A stretch of 8,685 nt of DNA from an uncultured Actinomycetes bacterium (GCA_903898855.1 CAIUHB010000123.1:1-8685), one strand, 5' to 3'. Positions 1 through 7,568 are shown, counted from the first letter of the stretch. A program made the numbers and translations. The notes: generated from the letters alone by a model not told the origin.

Positions 1-256
1 ATTGCTCCAGCGAATAGTCAGTATCTTCAACTGTGTCGTGAAGTAAGGCAGCGATGAGCGTGGATTCATCTAACCCAATATCAGCGAGAATCTCGGCAAC
101 GGCAACTGGATGAGTTATGTATGGCTCACCTGATTTGCGGATTTGCCCGTCATGGGCATTAGCTGCAATTAAAAATGCGCGCTCGATATTTCCGAGTGAA
201 CCATCTGGATGATGGCTGAGAAATTTGCTCTCTAAGGGTTCTAGGAGCGCTTTCAT
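1..256 (-). CDS. rel: Rel/SpoT-family (p)ppGpp synthetase/hydrolase, N-terminal part (cut by window edge)
   Basis: Only the first 85 codons are in the window. They encode the start of the HD hydrolase domain of a long RelA/SpoT homologue, the cytosolic enzyme that makes and degrades (p)ppGpp in the stringent response. Visible family motifs are [17 protein letters not shown] (residues 34-50) and [11 protein letters not shown] (69-79). His49, His73 and Asp74 fit the metal-binding HD residues. The synthetase, TGS and ACT domains would lie beyond the edge. The ATG at 256 is the first possible start, because an in-frame TAA lies four codons upstream. This start lines up well inside the M. tuberculosis Rel sequence as I recall it, so an N-terminal extension of roughly 60 residues is absent. 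The purine run AGGGG ends one base before the ATG, too close for normal Shine-Dalgarno use. The gene follows secF after 26 bases, with no apt gene between. Confidence 0.95.
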   Translation of the reverse strand, partial: MKALLEPLESKFLSHHPDGSLGNIERAFLIAANAHDGQIRKSGEPYITHPVAVAEILADIGLDESTLIAALLHDTVEDTDYSLEQ

Positions 257-290
257 GCCCCTAGATTACCCGTGAAATGAAGTTATCGAC
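257..290 (-). promoter_or_regulatory. Candidate leaderless promoter of rel
   Basis: On the minus strand TAATCT (268-263) lies six bases before the rel ATG, matching the TAnnnT pattern of actinobacterial -10 boxes. At that spacing transcription would begin at or next to the A of the ATG. No good -35 is present: the best is TCGATA (289-284, 4 of 6 to TTGACA) with a short 15-base spacer. The element lies within the secF-rel gap and the last codons of secF. Read-through from secF is an equally simple explanation. Confidence 0.3.
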
Positions 291-1365
291 GCTTGCGCTT
301 AGGTTGGTTGCGTGGGCCGCGGGCGCGATCTGCTTTATCGCTAGACCCCGCAGATACTGCGCTCACACTTGCTTGCGCCGCACTTACCTCTGTTGGAGTT
401 AAGCCACCACGAGCGTTAACTCGCTTGGCAAGCGCCTTCATTGCTGGTTCGCGTTCACGAAGTGCAGCAAGGATTGGAGTCGCAATAAAGATTGAGGAAT
501 ATGTACCCACTGCTAATCCAATAAAGAGTGCGAGCGAGAGATCCTTTAGTGTTCCCGCGCCAAGTAGTCCAGCTCCTACAAAGAGGATGGATGCAACTGG
601 CAAGAGCGCAATCAATGAGGTGTTGAAGGAACGAACCAGGGTCTGGTTGACCGCAAGATTTGCTGCTTGCGAGTAAGTCATCTTGCCTACGCTGGTAACA
701 GAACGAGTGTTCTCCTTTACCTTGTCGAATACTACGACTGTGTCATAGAGCGAGTATCCCAAGATGGTAAGAAAACCAATGACGGTTGCGGGAGTTACAT
801 CAAATCCAACCAAGGCATAGATTCCCACGGTAATAAAGACGTCGTGAATAACTGCAACGATAGCTGCTAGCGCCATCTTTGGCTCAAAAGCCATTGCCAG
901 GTAGATCATGACAACGATGATGAATCCGAACAAGCCATAGAGCGCCTTGTGGGTAATCTCTTTACCCCATGATGGCCCGATGCTTTGGGTATCAATGGTG
1001 TCGATGCTTACGCCAAATGCTGAGGCTAACTTTGTTTGGAAATCATTGGAAACTGCGTTTGAGAGTGAACCAGTTTGGATGCGAATCTTGTCAGTGCCGA
1101 TCTTCTGGACAACGACTTCACCAGTGATTCCAGCGCTCTTGATGACGCTATTGGCTTCGGCAACAGTAGATCCTGCCTTGGTGACTGTAAATTCAGAGCC
1201 ACCCTTGAATTCAATTCCGAGGTGCAATCCTTGGACGCCTAAGGCGACGGCCGAGAGAATGATGACTAAACCAGAGAGTGCATACCAACGACGGCGCTTT
1301 TCAATGAAGTCGATAGATGTTTCGCCGCGGTACAAGCGACCGCCAAGACCAGTTAAACGACTCAT
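283..1365 (-). CDS. secF: Protein translocase subunit SecF
   Basis: SecF is a polytopic membrane protein that pairs with SecD and uses the proton-motive force to help complete SecYEG-driven export. The 360-residue protein has six predicted membrane segments, near residues 29-47, 139-159, 164-187, 190-213, 245-268 and 273-300. The first extracytoplasmic motif GIEFKGGSEF lies at 50-59. The conserved fourth-segment motif GYSLYDTVVVFDKVKEN is at 203-219. A soluble extracytoplasmic domain fills residues 50-138. The C-terminal tail (about 303-360) is polar and ends in a strongly basic stretch (PKRKRR), as expected for a cytosolic tail. The ATG at 1365 follows the secD stop by three bases and has a near-perfect ribosome site inside the end of secD, so translation is probably coupled. 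Confidence 0.97.
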   Translation of the reverse strand: MSRLTGLGGRLYRGETSIDFIEKRRRWYALSGLVIILSAVALGVQGLHLGIEFKGGSEFTVTKAGSTVAEANSVIKSAGITGEVVVQKIGTDKIRIQTGSLSNAVSNDFQTKLASAFGVSIDTIDTQSIGPSWGKEITHKALYGLFGFIIVVMIYLAMAFEPKMALAAIVAVIHDVFITVGIYALVGFDVTPATVIGFLTILGYSLYDTVVVFDKVKENTRSVTSVGKMTYSQAANLAVNQTLVRSFNTSLIALLPVASILFVGAGLLGAGTLKDLSLALFIGLAVGTYSSIFIATPILAALREREPAMKALAKRVNARGGLTPTEVSAAQASVSAVSAGSSDKADRARGPRNQPKRKRR

Positions 1366-1368
1366 CGC

Positions 1369-2928
1369 TTACGCCTCCTTCTCGGAATTAAGAGATTTTG
1401 CTACACCCAAGCTGTGATTAGAAAAGCCGGAGAGCTTCTGCCCAGTGGCAAAGAAAGGAACTCGACTGAGCAACGACAGAAGTGGCTTGGTAAAGAAGAA
1501 GACAACAATTAGATCCACCAATGTGGTCAAACCAAGTGTGAAGGCAAAACCTCGAACGCTACCAACAGCGAAGAAGTAGAGAAGTATCGAGGCAATGAGC
1601 GAGACAAAGTCGGCAACAATAATTGTCCGACGAGCGCGCGCCCATCCGGTTTCAACAGCTGTGCGCAGTGAGCGACCATCACGTACTTCGTCACGTAAAC
1701 GTTCGAAGTAAACAATGAACGAGTCTGCTGTGATACCGATCGAGACGATAGCTCCAGCGATTCCAGCCAAGGTTAAAGTGAAGCCGATCCACTTTCCAAG
1801 TAACAAGAAGGAAAGGGTGGTGATTGCGCCAGCCACAAGAAGTGAGCCCACTGAAACTAGGCCTAGTCCTCGGTAATAAAGCAATGAGTACAGCACGACC
1901 AGAAGCAGACCAATTCCGCCTGCGAGTAGGCCGGCATGTAGTTGGTCAGAACCAAGAGTTGGTGAGATCTGTTGTACTTCACCGCGATCAAATGCGAGTG
2001 GAAGTGCACCATATTTGAGCACATTGGAGAGGTCGGTTGCATCTGCTTGCGTAAATGAACCAGTAATTTGTGCGCTACCGGTAAGGATAGCTTCGTTAAT
2101 GCGAGGTGCGGAGATGACTAATCCATCGAGCACGATTGCTGCCTGATTTTGAGGTGACGCTAATTTGGTTACGCGAGCCGTCATTGCACCGAACTTCTTT
2201 GTGCCTTCACCATTGAAACTGAGCAAGACATACCAACCAGCTGCACCTTGTTGATCTATTGCGGCTGAGGCTTTTGACACTTGATTTCCGAGAACTTCGG
2301 CTGGAGCCAAGATGTACTTACTTGTACCAGATCGGTTACAAGAAACGATTGGAGAGTTTGGATCATCTCCTCCCCCGCCTTGTCGGTTTGTTGCCTTCGT
2401 ACAATCAAGTGCCGCGTATGCAGCGTTAAGCGCTGGGGTAACACCAGTTGGCAAAGTTGCTGCGGTTGTAGTTTTGGTGTCGCTCTTACTTAAAAGCGAG
2501 CCAGCTGTACCGGCACCTTCCACGAGAACTGGACGGAAGCGAAGCTCAGCAGTTTGACCAACTAAATCAACGATTCGACGACCGGTTGCACCTGGTACGG
2601 AAATTACGATCTGGCGATTTGCGCCAGTTCCCTGGGCTGATACTTCTGATTCAGCAACGCCGAGAGAGTTAACGCGCTGACGAATAATGGAGACCGCTTG
2701 GTCAATTGCAGCACTTGTAACTTTTCCACCGGCGCTCACGCGAGGCTGCAACGTAACGCTGGTTCCGCCACGAAGATCGAGGCCAAGCTTGAACTTGGTC
2801 GCGCCTTGGGCAATGGAGAGCGCTGCGAAAGCAATGATCGCTATGAGCAGGATGGAGAGTGTGCGCCCGGGACGACCGACAGATTTAGGGCCGCGGGAGC
2901 TGGCTGGTTTCACATTATTGGCAGACAT
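1369..2928 (-). CDS. secD: Protein translocase subunit SecD
   Basis: SecD is the larger partner of SecF in the proton-driven accessory complex of the Sec translocon. From the ATG at 2928 it has 519 residues. Membrane segment 1 is near 24-41, followed by the D1 motif KLGLDLRGG at 47-55. A long extracytoplasmic domain follows, then five more segments from about 331 to 483. The conserved motif GITADSFIVYFERLRDE at 398-414 is in the fourth segment. Two cysteines (176 and 197) flank a glycine-rich loop in the extracytoplasmic domain. An in-frame TTG at 2937 would add three residues, but it has no ribosome site and overlaps a -10-like hexamer, so the ATG is preferred. No yajC lies upstream, although actinobacteria usually have ruvB-yajC-secD. 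The stop codon is followed by secF after three bases. Confidence 0.97.
   Translation of the reverse strand: MSANNVKPASSRGPKSVGRPGRTLSILLIAIIAFAALSIAQGATKFKLGLDLRGGTSVTLQPRVSAGGKVTSAAIDQAVSIIRQRVNSLGVAESEVSAQGTGANRQIVISVPGATGRRIVDLVGQTAELRFRPVLVEGAGTAGSLLSKSDTKTTTAATLPTGVTPALNAAYAALDCTKATNRQGGGGDDPNSPIVSCNRSGTSKYILAPAEVLGNQVSKASAAIDQQGAAGWYVLLSFNGEGTKKFGAMTARVTKLASPQNQAAIVLDGLVISAPRINEAILTGSAQITGSFTQADATDLSNVLKYGALPLAFDRGEVQQISPTLGSDQLHAGLLAGGIGLLLVVLYSLLYYRGLGLVSVGSLLVAGAITTLSFLLLGKWIGFTLTLAGIAGAIVSIGITADSFIVYFERLRDEVRDGRSLRTAVETGWARARRTIIVADFVSLIASILLYFFAVGSVRGFAFTLGLTTLVDLIVVFFFTKPLLSLLSRVPFFATGQKLSGFSNHSLGVAKSLNSEKEA
1374..1380 (-). promoter_or_regulatory. Ribosome binding site of secF inside secD
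   Basis: The minus-strand sequence AAGGAGG lies within the last codons of secD (Glu-Lys-Glu-Ala-stop) and eight bases before the secF ATG. It is the strongest Shine-Dalgarno match seen at any start in the window. It fixes the secF start and suggests coupled, roughly equimolar SecD and SecF synthesis. Confidence 0.8.
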
Positions 2929-2965
2929 GAGGCGCAAGTCTAGGCGGTAACCGTGGCGGTGTCGA
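2929..2965 (-). promoter_or_regulatory. Candidate secDF promoter giving a leaderless secD mRNA
   Basis: Between ruvB and secD the minus strand carries TCGACA (2965-2960), five of six matches to TTGACA. A 17-base spacer follows, then TAGACT (2942-2937), which fits the actinobacterial TAnnnT -10 pattern and four of six bases of TATAAT. The secD ATG begins nine bases after the -10, so transcription would start at or within a few bases of the ATG. No Shine-Dalgarno sequence precedes the ATG, which agrees with a leaderless start. This is the best promoter-like sequence in the window. Confidence 0.55.
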
Positions 2966-2993
2966 AAACCCAGAGGATTAGCCTGATCGATGG

Positions 2994-4025
2994 CTAAAAG
3001 AGCGCCGAAGTTCCGCCTTCAGTTAAATCCACCGGCGGGGTCACTCCTAAATGGGCAAAGCCAGCTCGGGTCGCTGTCCGACCCCTGGGAGTACGCGAGA
3101 TGAAGCCCGAGCGAACTAAGAAAGGTTCGGCAAGTGACTCAATTGTCTCTGCCTCTTCACCAATTGCCATGGCTAGCGTCGATAGACCAACCGGGCCACC
3201 ATTGAAGCGATTAACAATCGCACCCAGCACTGCTTGATCTAATCGATCCAACCCCAAGGGGTCTACTTCATACATAGCAAGTGCGGCTTGAGTTTCAGCG
3301 ATAGTGATAACTCCACCATTATGAACTTCTGCAAAATCTCGAACTCGGCGTAGCAATCGATTTGCTACCCGCGGGGTACCACGAGATCTCGAGCCGATTT
3401 CTGCGATGGATTCTTTGGTAATTTCGATTCCCAATAATTTTGCACTGCGTTGGACAATCATGGCTAATTCATTATTTTCATAAAAATCTAATTGCGCCGT
3501 GAAACCGAAGCGATCGCGCAGCGGGCTCGGCAATAAGCCAGCGCGCGTTGTTGCGCCAACTAATGTGAAGTGTGGCAAATCCAAGGGAATCGCGGTTGCC
3601 CCCGCGCCTTTGCCAACAATTACATCGACTCGAAAATCCTCCATCGCCATATAGAGAAGTTCTTCAGCCGGGCGAGACATTCGATGAATCTCATCCAGAA
3701 AGAGAATTTCACCTTCAACTAGCGTGCTCAGAATCGATGCCAGATCTCCAGCATGCTGAATCGCTGGGCCACTGGTAATTCGAATGGGTGCTCCCATCTC
3801 ACTGGCAATGATCATGGCTAACGTGGTTTTTCCTAGTCCTGGCGGGCCGGAGAGGAGAACGTGATCGGCCGGAGCCTTGCGCGATCTAGCGGCGGAGAGT
3901 AACAAATCCAATTGACTCGCTACACGGGATTGACCAACAAACTCTTTCAAATCATGGGGGCGCAAAGCGCTCTCAATACCTACATCCTCTGCGCCAGCTG
4001 CGGCAGAACTGATCCCTTCGCTCAT
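2994..4025 (-). CDS. ruvB: Holliday junction branch-migration ATPase RuvB
   Basis: RuvB is the hexameric AAA+ motor that, loaded by RuvA, pumps DNA through Holliday junctions during recombinational repair. The 343-residue protein is full length for the family. Walker [10 protein letters not shown] is at 60-68, Walker [10 protein letters not shown] at 107-115, and the sensor 1 region VGATTRAG at 156-163. The arginine finger is in SPLRDRFG (167-174), and the sensor 2 region is [17 protein letters not shown] (215-231). The C-terminal winged helix includes [18 protein letters not shown] (302-319). The ATG overlaps the ruvA stop by one base (TAATG). A modest AGGT ribosome site lies about nine bases upstream. 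The gene ends in TAG and is followed by about 65 bases before the secD ATG. Confidence 0.98.
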   Translation of the reverse strand: MSEGISSAAAGAEDVGIESALRPHDLKEFVGQSRVASQLDLLLSAARSRKAPADHVLLSGPPGLGKTTLAMIIASEMGAPIRITSGPAIQHAGDLASILSTLVEGEILFLDEIHRMSRPAEELLYMAMEDFRVDVIVGKGAGATAIPLDLPHFTLVGATTRAGLLPSPLRDRFGFTAQLDFYENNELAMIVQRSAKLLGIEITKESIAEIGSRSRGTPRVANRLLRRVRDFAEVHNGGVITIAETQAALAMYEVDPLGLDRLDQAVLGAIVNRFNGGPVGLSTLAMAIGEEAETIESLAEPFLVRSGFISRTPRGRTATRAGFAHLGVTPPVDLTEGGTSALF

Positions 4026-4621
4026 TAATTTCTACCTAGATTTTGAAGGGCAAATTTCAGTAACTCAGAAAGTGGAGTACTTGCTGCACTGGCTCCAAGT
4101 TCAGCGCTGACTTTATCGATTGCTGCATCACTCTCTTTTTGCGAGTAACCAAGACCGATAAGCGCACTCGTGAGCGAGAGTCGCCAAGCGTGTGCACTCT
4201 GAGCTCGCTGCGAGAGTGGCAGATGGCCAACCTTCTCTTTCAGCTCAAGAATTAATCGAGCAACGCCCTTCTTTCCAAGCCCTGGAATCTTCTCCAACGT
4301 AGCGTTATCGTCATTTGCGATAGCTGAGGCAATTTCACGCTCGTCAAATATGGAGAGCGCGGATTGCGCCACCTTGGGGCCAATGCCTGAAACCGATTGC
4401 AGTAATTCGAAAAACTCTCTAGCGGCGAGTGTTTCAAAGCCATACAGGGTGAGGGAATCCTCACGAACAACTAACTGAGTAAATAGTTCGGTTGTTTTGC
4501 CAACAATTAAGTTTGCTGCGAGTGAGGCTGGGATATTTACCAGAATGCCGACGCCACCAACTTCAATAACAGCGCTACCGATAGCGAGGTGCTTTACAAC
4601 TCCATGTACGCTCGCGATCAT
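4025..4621 (-). CDS. ruvA: Holliday junction DNA-binding protein RuvA
   Basis: RuvA binds the four-way junction as a tetramer and recruits RuvB rings. The 198-residue protein shows the usual three parts. The N-terminal OB fold (about 1-63) has the acidic pin residues Glu54 and Asp55 in [12 protein letters not shown]. The middle region has two helix-hairpin-helix motifs, [11 protein letters not shown] (76-86) and [14 protein letters not shown] (111-124). The C-terminal RuvB-contact domain covers about 148-198 ([15 protein letters not shown]). The ATG shares four bases with the ruvC stop (ATGA). A purine-rich AGGTGAG within the end of ruvC acts as ribosome site, so translation is probably coupled to ruvC. 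The stop shares one base with the ruvB start. Confidence 0.98.
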   Translation of the reverse strand: MIASVHGVVKHLAIGSAVIEVGGVGILVNIPASLAANLIVGKTTELFTQLVVREDSLTLYGFETLAAREFFELLQSVSGIGPKVAQSALSIFDEREIASAIANDDNATLEKIPGLGKKGVARLILELKEKVGHLPLSQRAQSAHAWRLSLTSALIGLGYSQKESDAAIDKVSAELGASAASTPLSELLKFALQNLGRN

Positions 4622-5157
4622 TTAGTGCTCACCTGTTTAATTCTCAATTTCTCGCGCTTAACTGCTTCGGCTAACCGGTTGTTTCCCGCTCCGCGCCAGT
4701 GATGACAAATCGCAAGCGCAAGTGCGTCAGTACTATCTACTGGCTTTGGAATCTCATCTAGCTTGAGCAGTTTTTGCACCATCAGGGCTACCTGCTTCTT
4801 GTCGGCACGACCAGAACCAGTGACTGCAGCTTTAACTTCAGATGGCGTGTGCATGACAACAGGAATACCTGCGCGAGCTGCAATCAGTAGCGCCACTCCG
4901 GCAGCCTGGCCAGTTGCCATCGCTGTGCGCACATTGAGCTGGGAGAAGACGCGCTCGACTGCAATTACATCCGGGCTTGATTTAGCAATCCACTCCTTGA
5001 GTTGATTCTCAAGTTCAAGTAGACGTAGCTCCAAAGGTAAATCAACAGATGTATAGATAACGCCCACATCAAAGAGCGAGAGATTTTGAGTGCCCGCGCT
5101 TTCGACAACGCCAATGCCACAGCGAGTTAAGCCTGGGTCGATTCCGAGTACTCGCAT
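4618..5157 (-). CDS. ruvC: Holliday junction resolvase RuvC
   Basis: RuvC is the dimeric endonuclease that cuts Holliday junctions symmetrically. The 179-residue protein has an RNase H-like fold and all four expected acidic catalytic residues: Asp7 in [12 protein letters not shown], Glu68 in IAVERVF, and Asp141 and Asp144 in [14 protein letters not shown]. The segment [13 protein letters not shown] (116-128) is also typical. The ATG at 5157 begins the conserved MRVLGIDPG and has AGGG eight bases upstream. A 34-base gap separates it from yebC. I saw no LexA-box-like palindrome in the gap, so SOS control is not supported from the sequence. It ends in TGA, overlapping the ruvA start. Confidence 0.97.
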   Translation of the reverse strand: MRVLGIDPGLTRCGIGVVESAGTQNLSLFDVGVIYTSVDLPLELRLLELENQLKEWIAKSSPDVIAVERVFSQLNVRTAMATGQAAGVALLIAARAGIPVVMHTPSEVKAAVTGSGRADKKQVALMVQKLLKLDEIPKPVDSTDALALAICHHWRGAGNNRLAEAVKREKLRIKQVSTK

Positions 5158-5191
5158 GTCTAAACCCTACTTGTCGTGCGAAGTAAAGACT

Positions 5192-5941
5192 TTAGAGGCT
5201 CGCCATAACTTCATCGGAGACATCGAAATTGCCATAGACATTTTGAACGTCATCTAGCTCTTCTATCGCATCGATCAGATGAAAGACCTTGGTAGCCGTT
5301 TCGGCATCGAGCGGGACTGAGAGAGTTGGGAGAAATGAGGTATCGGCAGATTCGTAATCAATCGCCGCAGCCTGAAGCGCCTCGCGAACAGCTACCAAAT
5401 CTCCGGCTTCGCTCACTACTTCAAAAGCTTCGCCAAGATCGTTAACTTCTTCAGCGCCAGCATCGAGCACGCTCTCCAGAATCTTGTCTTCTGTGATCCC
5501 GGAAGCCTTATTAACAATAATTACGCCCTTGCGATTAAACATATAGGAGACCGAACCAGGGTCAGCCATGTTGCCGCCGTTGCGAGTGACAGCTACGCGA
5601 ACCTCAGAAGCCGCGCGATTTCGATTATCTGAGAGACATTCAATGAGCAGAGCAACGCCGCCAGGGCCGTAACCCTCGTACATAATGGTCTGCCAATCGG
5701 CGCCACCTGATTCGAGTCCAGCACCGCGCTTTACCGCGCGCTCAATATTGTCGGCTGGTACAGAATTCTTCTTCGCTTTAGCAATTGCATCAAAGAGAGT
5801 TGGGTTTCCGGAGATGTCAGCTCCGCCGGCGCGCGCTGCAACTTCAATTCCCTTAATTAATTTGGCAAAGTTCTTTGCCCGACGAGAATCGATGATCGCC
5901 TTTTTATGCTTAGTCGTTGCCCATTTGGAATGGCCTGACAC
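5192..5941 (-). CDS. yebC: YebC/PmpR-family protein (TACO1 family)
   Basis: This is a cytosolic protein of the YebC/TACO1 family. Members were long annotated as transcription regulators; more recent work links some to relief of ribosome stalling, so the role here is uncertain. The 249-residue protein has full family length and starts with the hallmark [14 protein letters not shown]. It continues through the typical [13 protein letters not shown] (61-73), [14 protein letters not shown] (88-101), [10 protein letters not shown] (106-115) and [13 protein letters not shown] (123-135). The start codon is GTG at 5941; the conserved N terminus leaves no doubt about it. A strong AGGGGG ribosome site lies five bases upstream. 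It sits between pdxT (62-base gap) and ruvC (34-base gap), the usual place for this gene in actinobacteria. Confidence 0.96.
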   Translation of the reverse strand: MSGHSKWATTKHKKAIIDSRRAKNFAKLIKGIEVAARAGGADISGNPTLFDAIAKAKKNSVPADNIERAVKRGAGLESGGADWQTIMYEGYGPGGVALLIECLSDNRNRAASEVRVAVTRNGGNMADPGSVSYMFNRKGVIIVNKASGITEDKILESVLDAGAEEVNDLGEAFEVVSEAGDLVAVREALQAAAIDYESADTSFLPTLSVPLDAETATKVFHLIDAIEELDDVQNVYGNFDVSDEVMASL

Positions 5942-6003
5942 AGAAACCCCCTACATTGCCTTCGAAAAACGTACCTCAATATTAGTAGGTATTGGATGGA
6001 AAT
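5942..6003 (-). promoter_or_regulatory. pdxT-yebC gap with yebC ribosome site and weak promoter-like -10
   Basis: This 62-base gap is one of the two longest clearly noncoding junctions in the window. It holds the strong yebC ribosome site (AGGGGG, about 5947-5952). It also holds TAATAT (5984-5979), a four of six match to TATAAT with the TAnnnT pattern, but with no convincing -35. A small inverted repeat, CAATA (5977-5981) and TATTG (5990-5994), surrounds part of it with an 8-base loop. Five-base arms are too short to call an operator. A separate yebC-ruvCAB start is possible but only weakly supported. Confidence 0.25.
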
Positions 6004-6606
6004 CTATGCGCCGTAGGCCTTCTGGCAGATCTTCTCGAGGAAGTAGCGATGTACTCGGTTATCGCCTGAAATTTCTGGGTGAAATGAGGTGGCGAGCACC
6101 TTTCCCTGCTGGATTGCAACTGGGTGTTGCTGACCATCGATTTCTACTGATGCCAGGACATTAACCGTCTCTCCAAATGATTCCACCCATGGGGCGCGAA
6201 TAAAGATAGCCCGAACCGGGTCACCTTCGATCCCCTTAATCGTGAGATCTGATTCGAATGAATCAACTTGTCTTCCAAATGCGTTGCGCCGAACCACAAT
6301 ATCTAGACCGCCGAAAGTTTCCTGACCCGATGCGGGATCTTTAATCTCCCGCGCCAGCATGATGAGTCCAGCGCATGAACCGTAGGTCGGAAGGCCATCG
6401 GCAATACGCTTTCGGATGGGCTCCATTAGATTAAAAGCAATCGCCAATTTACTTATCGTTGTCGATTCGCCCCCAGGAATGACTAAAGCTTCGGCACGCC
6501 AGAGATCTTCCAGGGTCTTTACTTCAAAGGCATCGGCATGAAGTTCACGGAGCGTCTGGATGTGCTCGCGAAAATCACCTTGGAGCGCTAGAACTCCAAC
6601 CTTCAT
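6004..6606 (-). CDS. pdxT: Pyridoxal 5'-phosphate synthase glutaminase subunit PdxT
   Basis: PdxT hydrolyses glutamine and channels ammonia to PdxS for de novo PLP synthesis. The 200-residue protein is a class I glutamine amidotransferase of normal length. The N-terminal VGVLALQGDFREH (3-15) is characteristic of PdxT. PGGEST at 44-49 forms the oxyanion-region loop. The nucleophile is Cys78 in YGSCAGLIML, and the rest of the triad is His176 and Glu178 in TSFHPEIS. The RRNAFGRQVDSFE segment (106-118) is also typical. The ATG at 6606 lies six bases after the pdxS stop. Only a weak purine stretch lies in the last codons of pdxS, so expression probably depends on translation of pdxS. Confidence 0.97.
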   Translation of the reverse strand: MKVGVLALQGDFREHIQTLRELHADAFEVKTLEDLWRAEALVIPGGESTTISKLAIAFNLMEPIRKRIADGLPTYGSCAGLIMLAREIKDPASGQETFGGLDIVVRRNAFGRQVDSFESDLTIKGIEGDPVRAIFIRAPWVESFGETVNVLASVEIDGQQHPVAIQQGKVLATSFHPEISGDNRVHRYFLEKICQKAYGA

Positions 6607-6612
6607 AGAGAA

Positions 6613-7521
6613 TTACCAGCCGCGCTCAGCCAAGCGATGAGGTACTGGAATATCAGCTACGTTAATTCCCACCATTGCTTCACCTAATCCGCGAGAGGCA
6701 TCTGCAACAACTTTAGGATCGGTGTAGAAGGTTGTGGCCTTAACGCAAGCAGCAGCACGCTTTGCAGCATCTCCTGACTTAAAGATTCCAGAACCAATAA
6801 AGACACCATCAGCACCAAGTTGCATCATCATGGCAGCATCCGCCGGTGTAGCGATTCCACCGGCTGTGAATAGAACAACTGGAAGCTTGCCTGTTTCGGC
6901 TACTTCTTTGACAAGGGCATATGGGGCTTGCAACTCTTTGGCTGCAACATAAAGCTCATCTTCGCGCAACGATGAGAGTCGGCGAATTTCGCCGCTAATT
7001 TTGCGCATATGTGTTGTTGCATTTGAGACATCACCGGTACCTGCTTCACCCTTAGAGCGAATCATGGCTGCACCTTCGTTAACGCGACGAAGCGCCTCAC
7101 CGAGGTTTGTGGCACCACAGACGAAGGGAACAGTGAAATTCCACTTATCAATGTGGTGTTCATAATCGGCAGGAGTTAAAACTTCTGATTCATCAATGTA
7201 ATCAACTTTAAGAGTTTGAAGTACTTGCGCTTCAACAAAATGTCCGATGCGAACCTTGGCCATCACCGGAATTGAAACTGCAGCTTGAATCTTCTCAATC
7301 ATGTCAGGATCGGACATACGTGATACTCCACCTTGGGCGCGAATATCTGCAGGTACTCGCTCAAGTGCCATAACCGCAACTGCGCCGGCATCTTCGGCAA
7401 TCTTTGCTTGCTCAACGTTAACAACATCCATGATGACGCCGCCTTTGAGCATCTCTGCCATTCCGCGCTTTACGCGAGCAGTGCCAACTATGGACTCGTG
7501 GTTCTCAGACTTCGATGACAT
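6613..7521 (-). CDS. pdxS: Pyridoxal 5'-phosphate synthase lyase subunit PdxS
   Basis: PdxS is the (beta/alpha)8-barrel subunit that makes PLP from ribose 5-phosphate, glyceraldehyde 3-phosphate and ammonia delivered by PdxT, in a 12+12 complex. The 302-residue protein matches the family from end to end. By alignment with the Bacillus/Geobacillus enzyme, the catalytic residues correspond to Asp32 (GGVIMDVVN), Lys89 ([10 protein letters not shown]) and Lys157 (RSKGEAGTG), with a constant offset of eight. Phosphate-binding glycines are in [20 protein letters not shown] (218-237). A polar eight-residue N-terminal extension is the only addition. The ATG at 7521 has AGGAG six bases upstream. Presence of pdxST indicates the DXP-independent route to vitamin B6. 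Confidence 0.98.
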   Translation of the reverse strand: MSSKSENHESIVGTARVKRGMAEMLKGGVIMDVVNVEQAKIAEDAGAVAVMALERVPADIRAQGGVSRMSDPDMIEKIQAAVSIPVMAKVRIGHFVEAQVLQTLKVDYIDESEVLTPADYEHHIDKWNFTVPFVCGATNLGEALRRVNEGAAMIRSKGEAGTGDVSNATTHMRKISGEIRRLSSLREDELYVAAKELQAPYALVKEVAETGKLPVVLFTAGGIATPADAAMMMQLGADGVFIGSGIFKSGDAAKRAAACVKATTFYTDPKVVADASRGLGEAMVGINVADIPVPHRLAERGW

Positions 7522-7524
7522 CGT

Positions 7525-7568
7525 GATCTCCTGGTTATCAATATGCGAGCGGCAAGAGCTTTAGTCTA
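7525..7568 (-). promoter_or_regulatory. Candidate pdxST promoter and ribosome site
   Basis: On the minus strand TAGACT (7568-7563) matches four of six bases of TTGACA. A 17-base spacer follows, then CATATT (7545-7540), four of six to TATAAT. Transcription would start around 7533 and give a leader of roughly a dozen bases carrying AGGAG (7532-7528). The proposed -35 includes the TAG stop codon of the upstream lipoprotein gene. Both boxes are imperfect, so this is a candidate only. The gap is too short for a riboswitch. Confidence 0.35.

Noticed and set aside
293..676. A 127-codon + strand open frame opposite secF
   Set aside because: It mirrors the secF reading frame, and its composition is that of reversed codons.
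947..1417. A 156-codon open frame on the + strand opposite the secD-secF junction
   Set aside because: It is fully antisense to two well-supported genes, resembles no family I know, and has no clear ribosome site. It is a shadow frame.
2929..2937. TTG at 2937 as the secD start
   Set aside because: It has no ribosome site, adds only three residues (Met-Arg-Leu), and overlaps the -10-like TAGACT. ATG 2928 is preferred.
5158..5191. LexA (SOS) box before ruvC
   Set aside because: No palindrome resembling TCGAAC-N4-GTTCGA is present in the gap.
5977..5994. Inverted repeat CAATA / TATTG in the pdxT-yebC gap as an operator
   Set aside because: Five-base arms with an 8-base loop in AT-rich DNA are expected by chance.
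5685..6164. A 159-codon + strand open frame spanning the yebC start, the pdxT-yebC gap and the pdxT end
   Set aside because: It is antisense to conserved coding sequence at both ends and the translation has no recognisable domain. The gap it crosses is explained by the yebC ribosome site.
7522..7565. A riboswitch or regulatory leader before pdxS
   Set aside because: The gap is 44 bases, with no stable stem visible, too short for a known riboswitch class.
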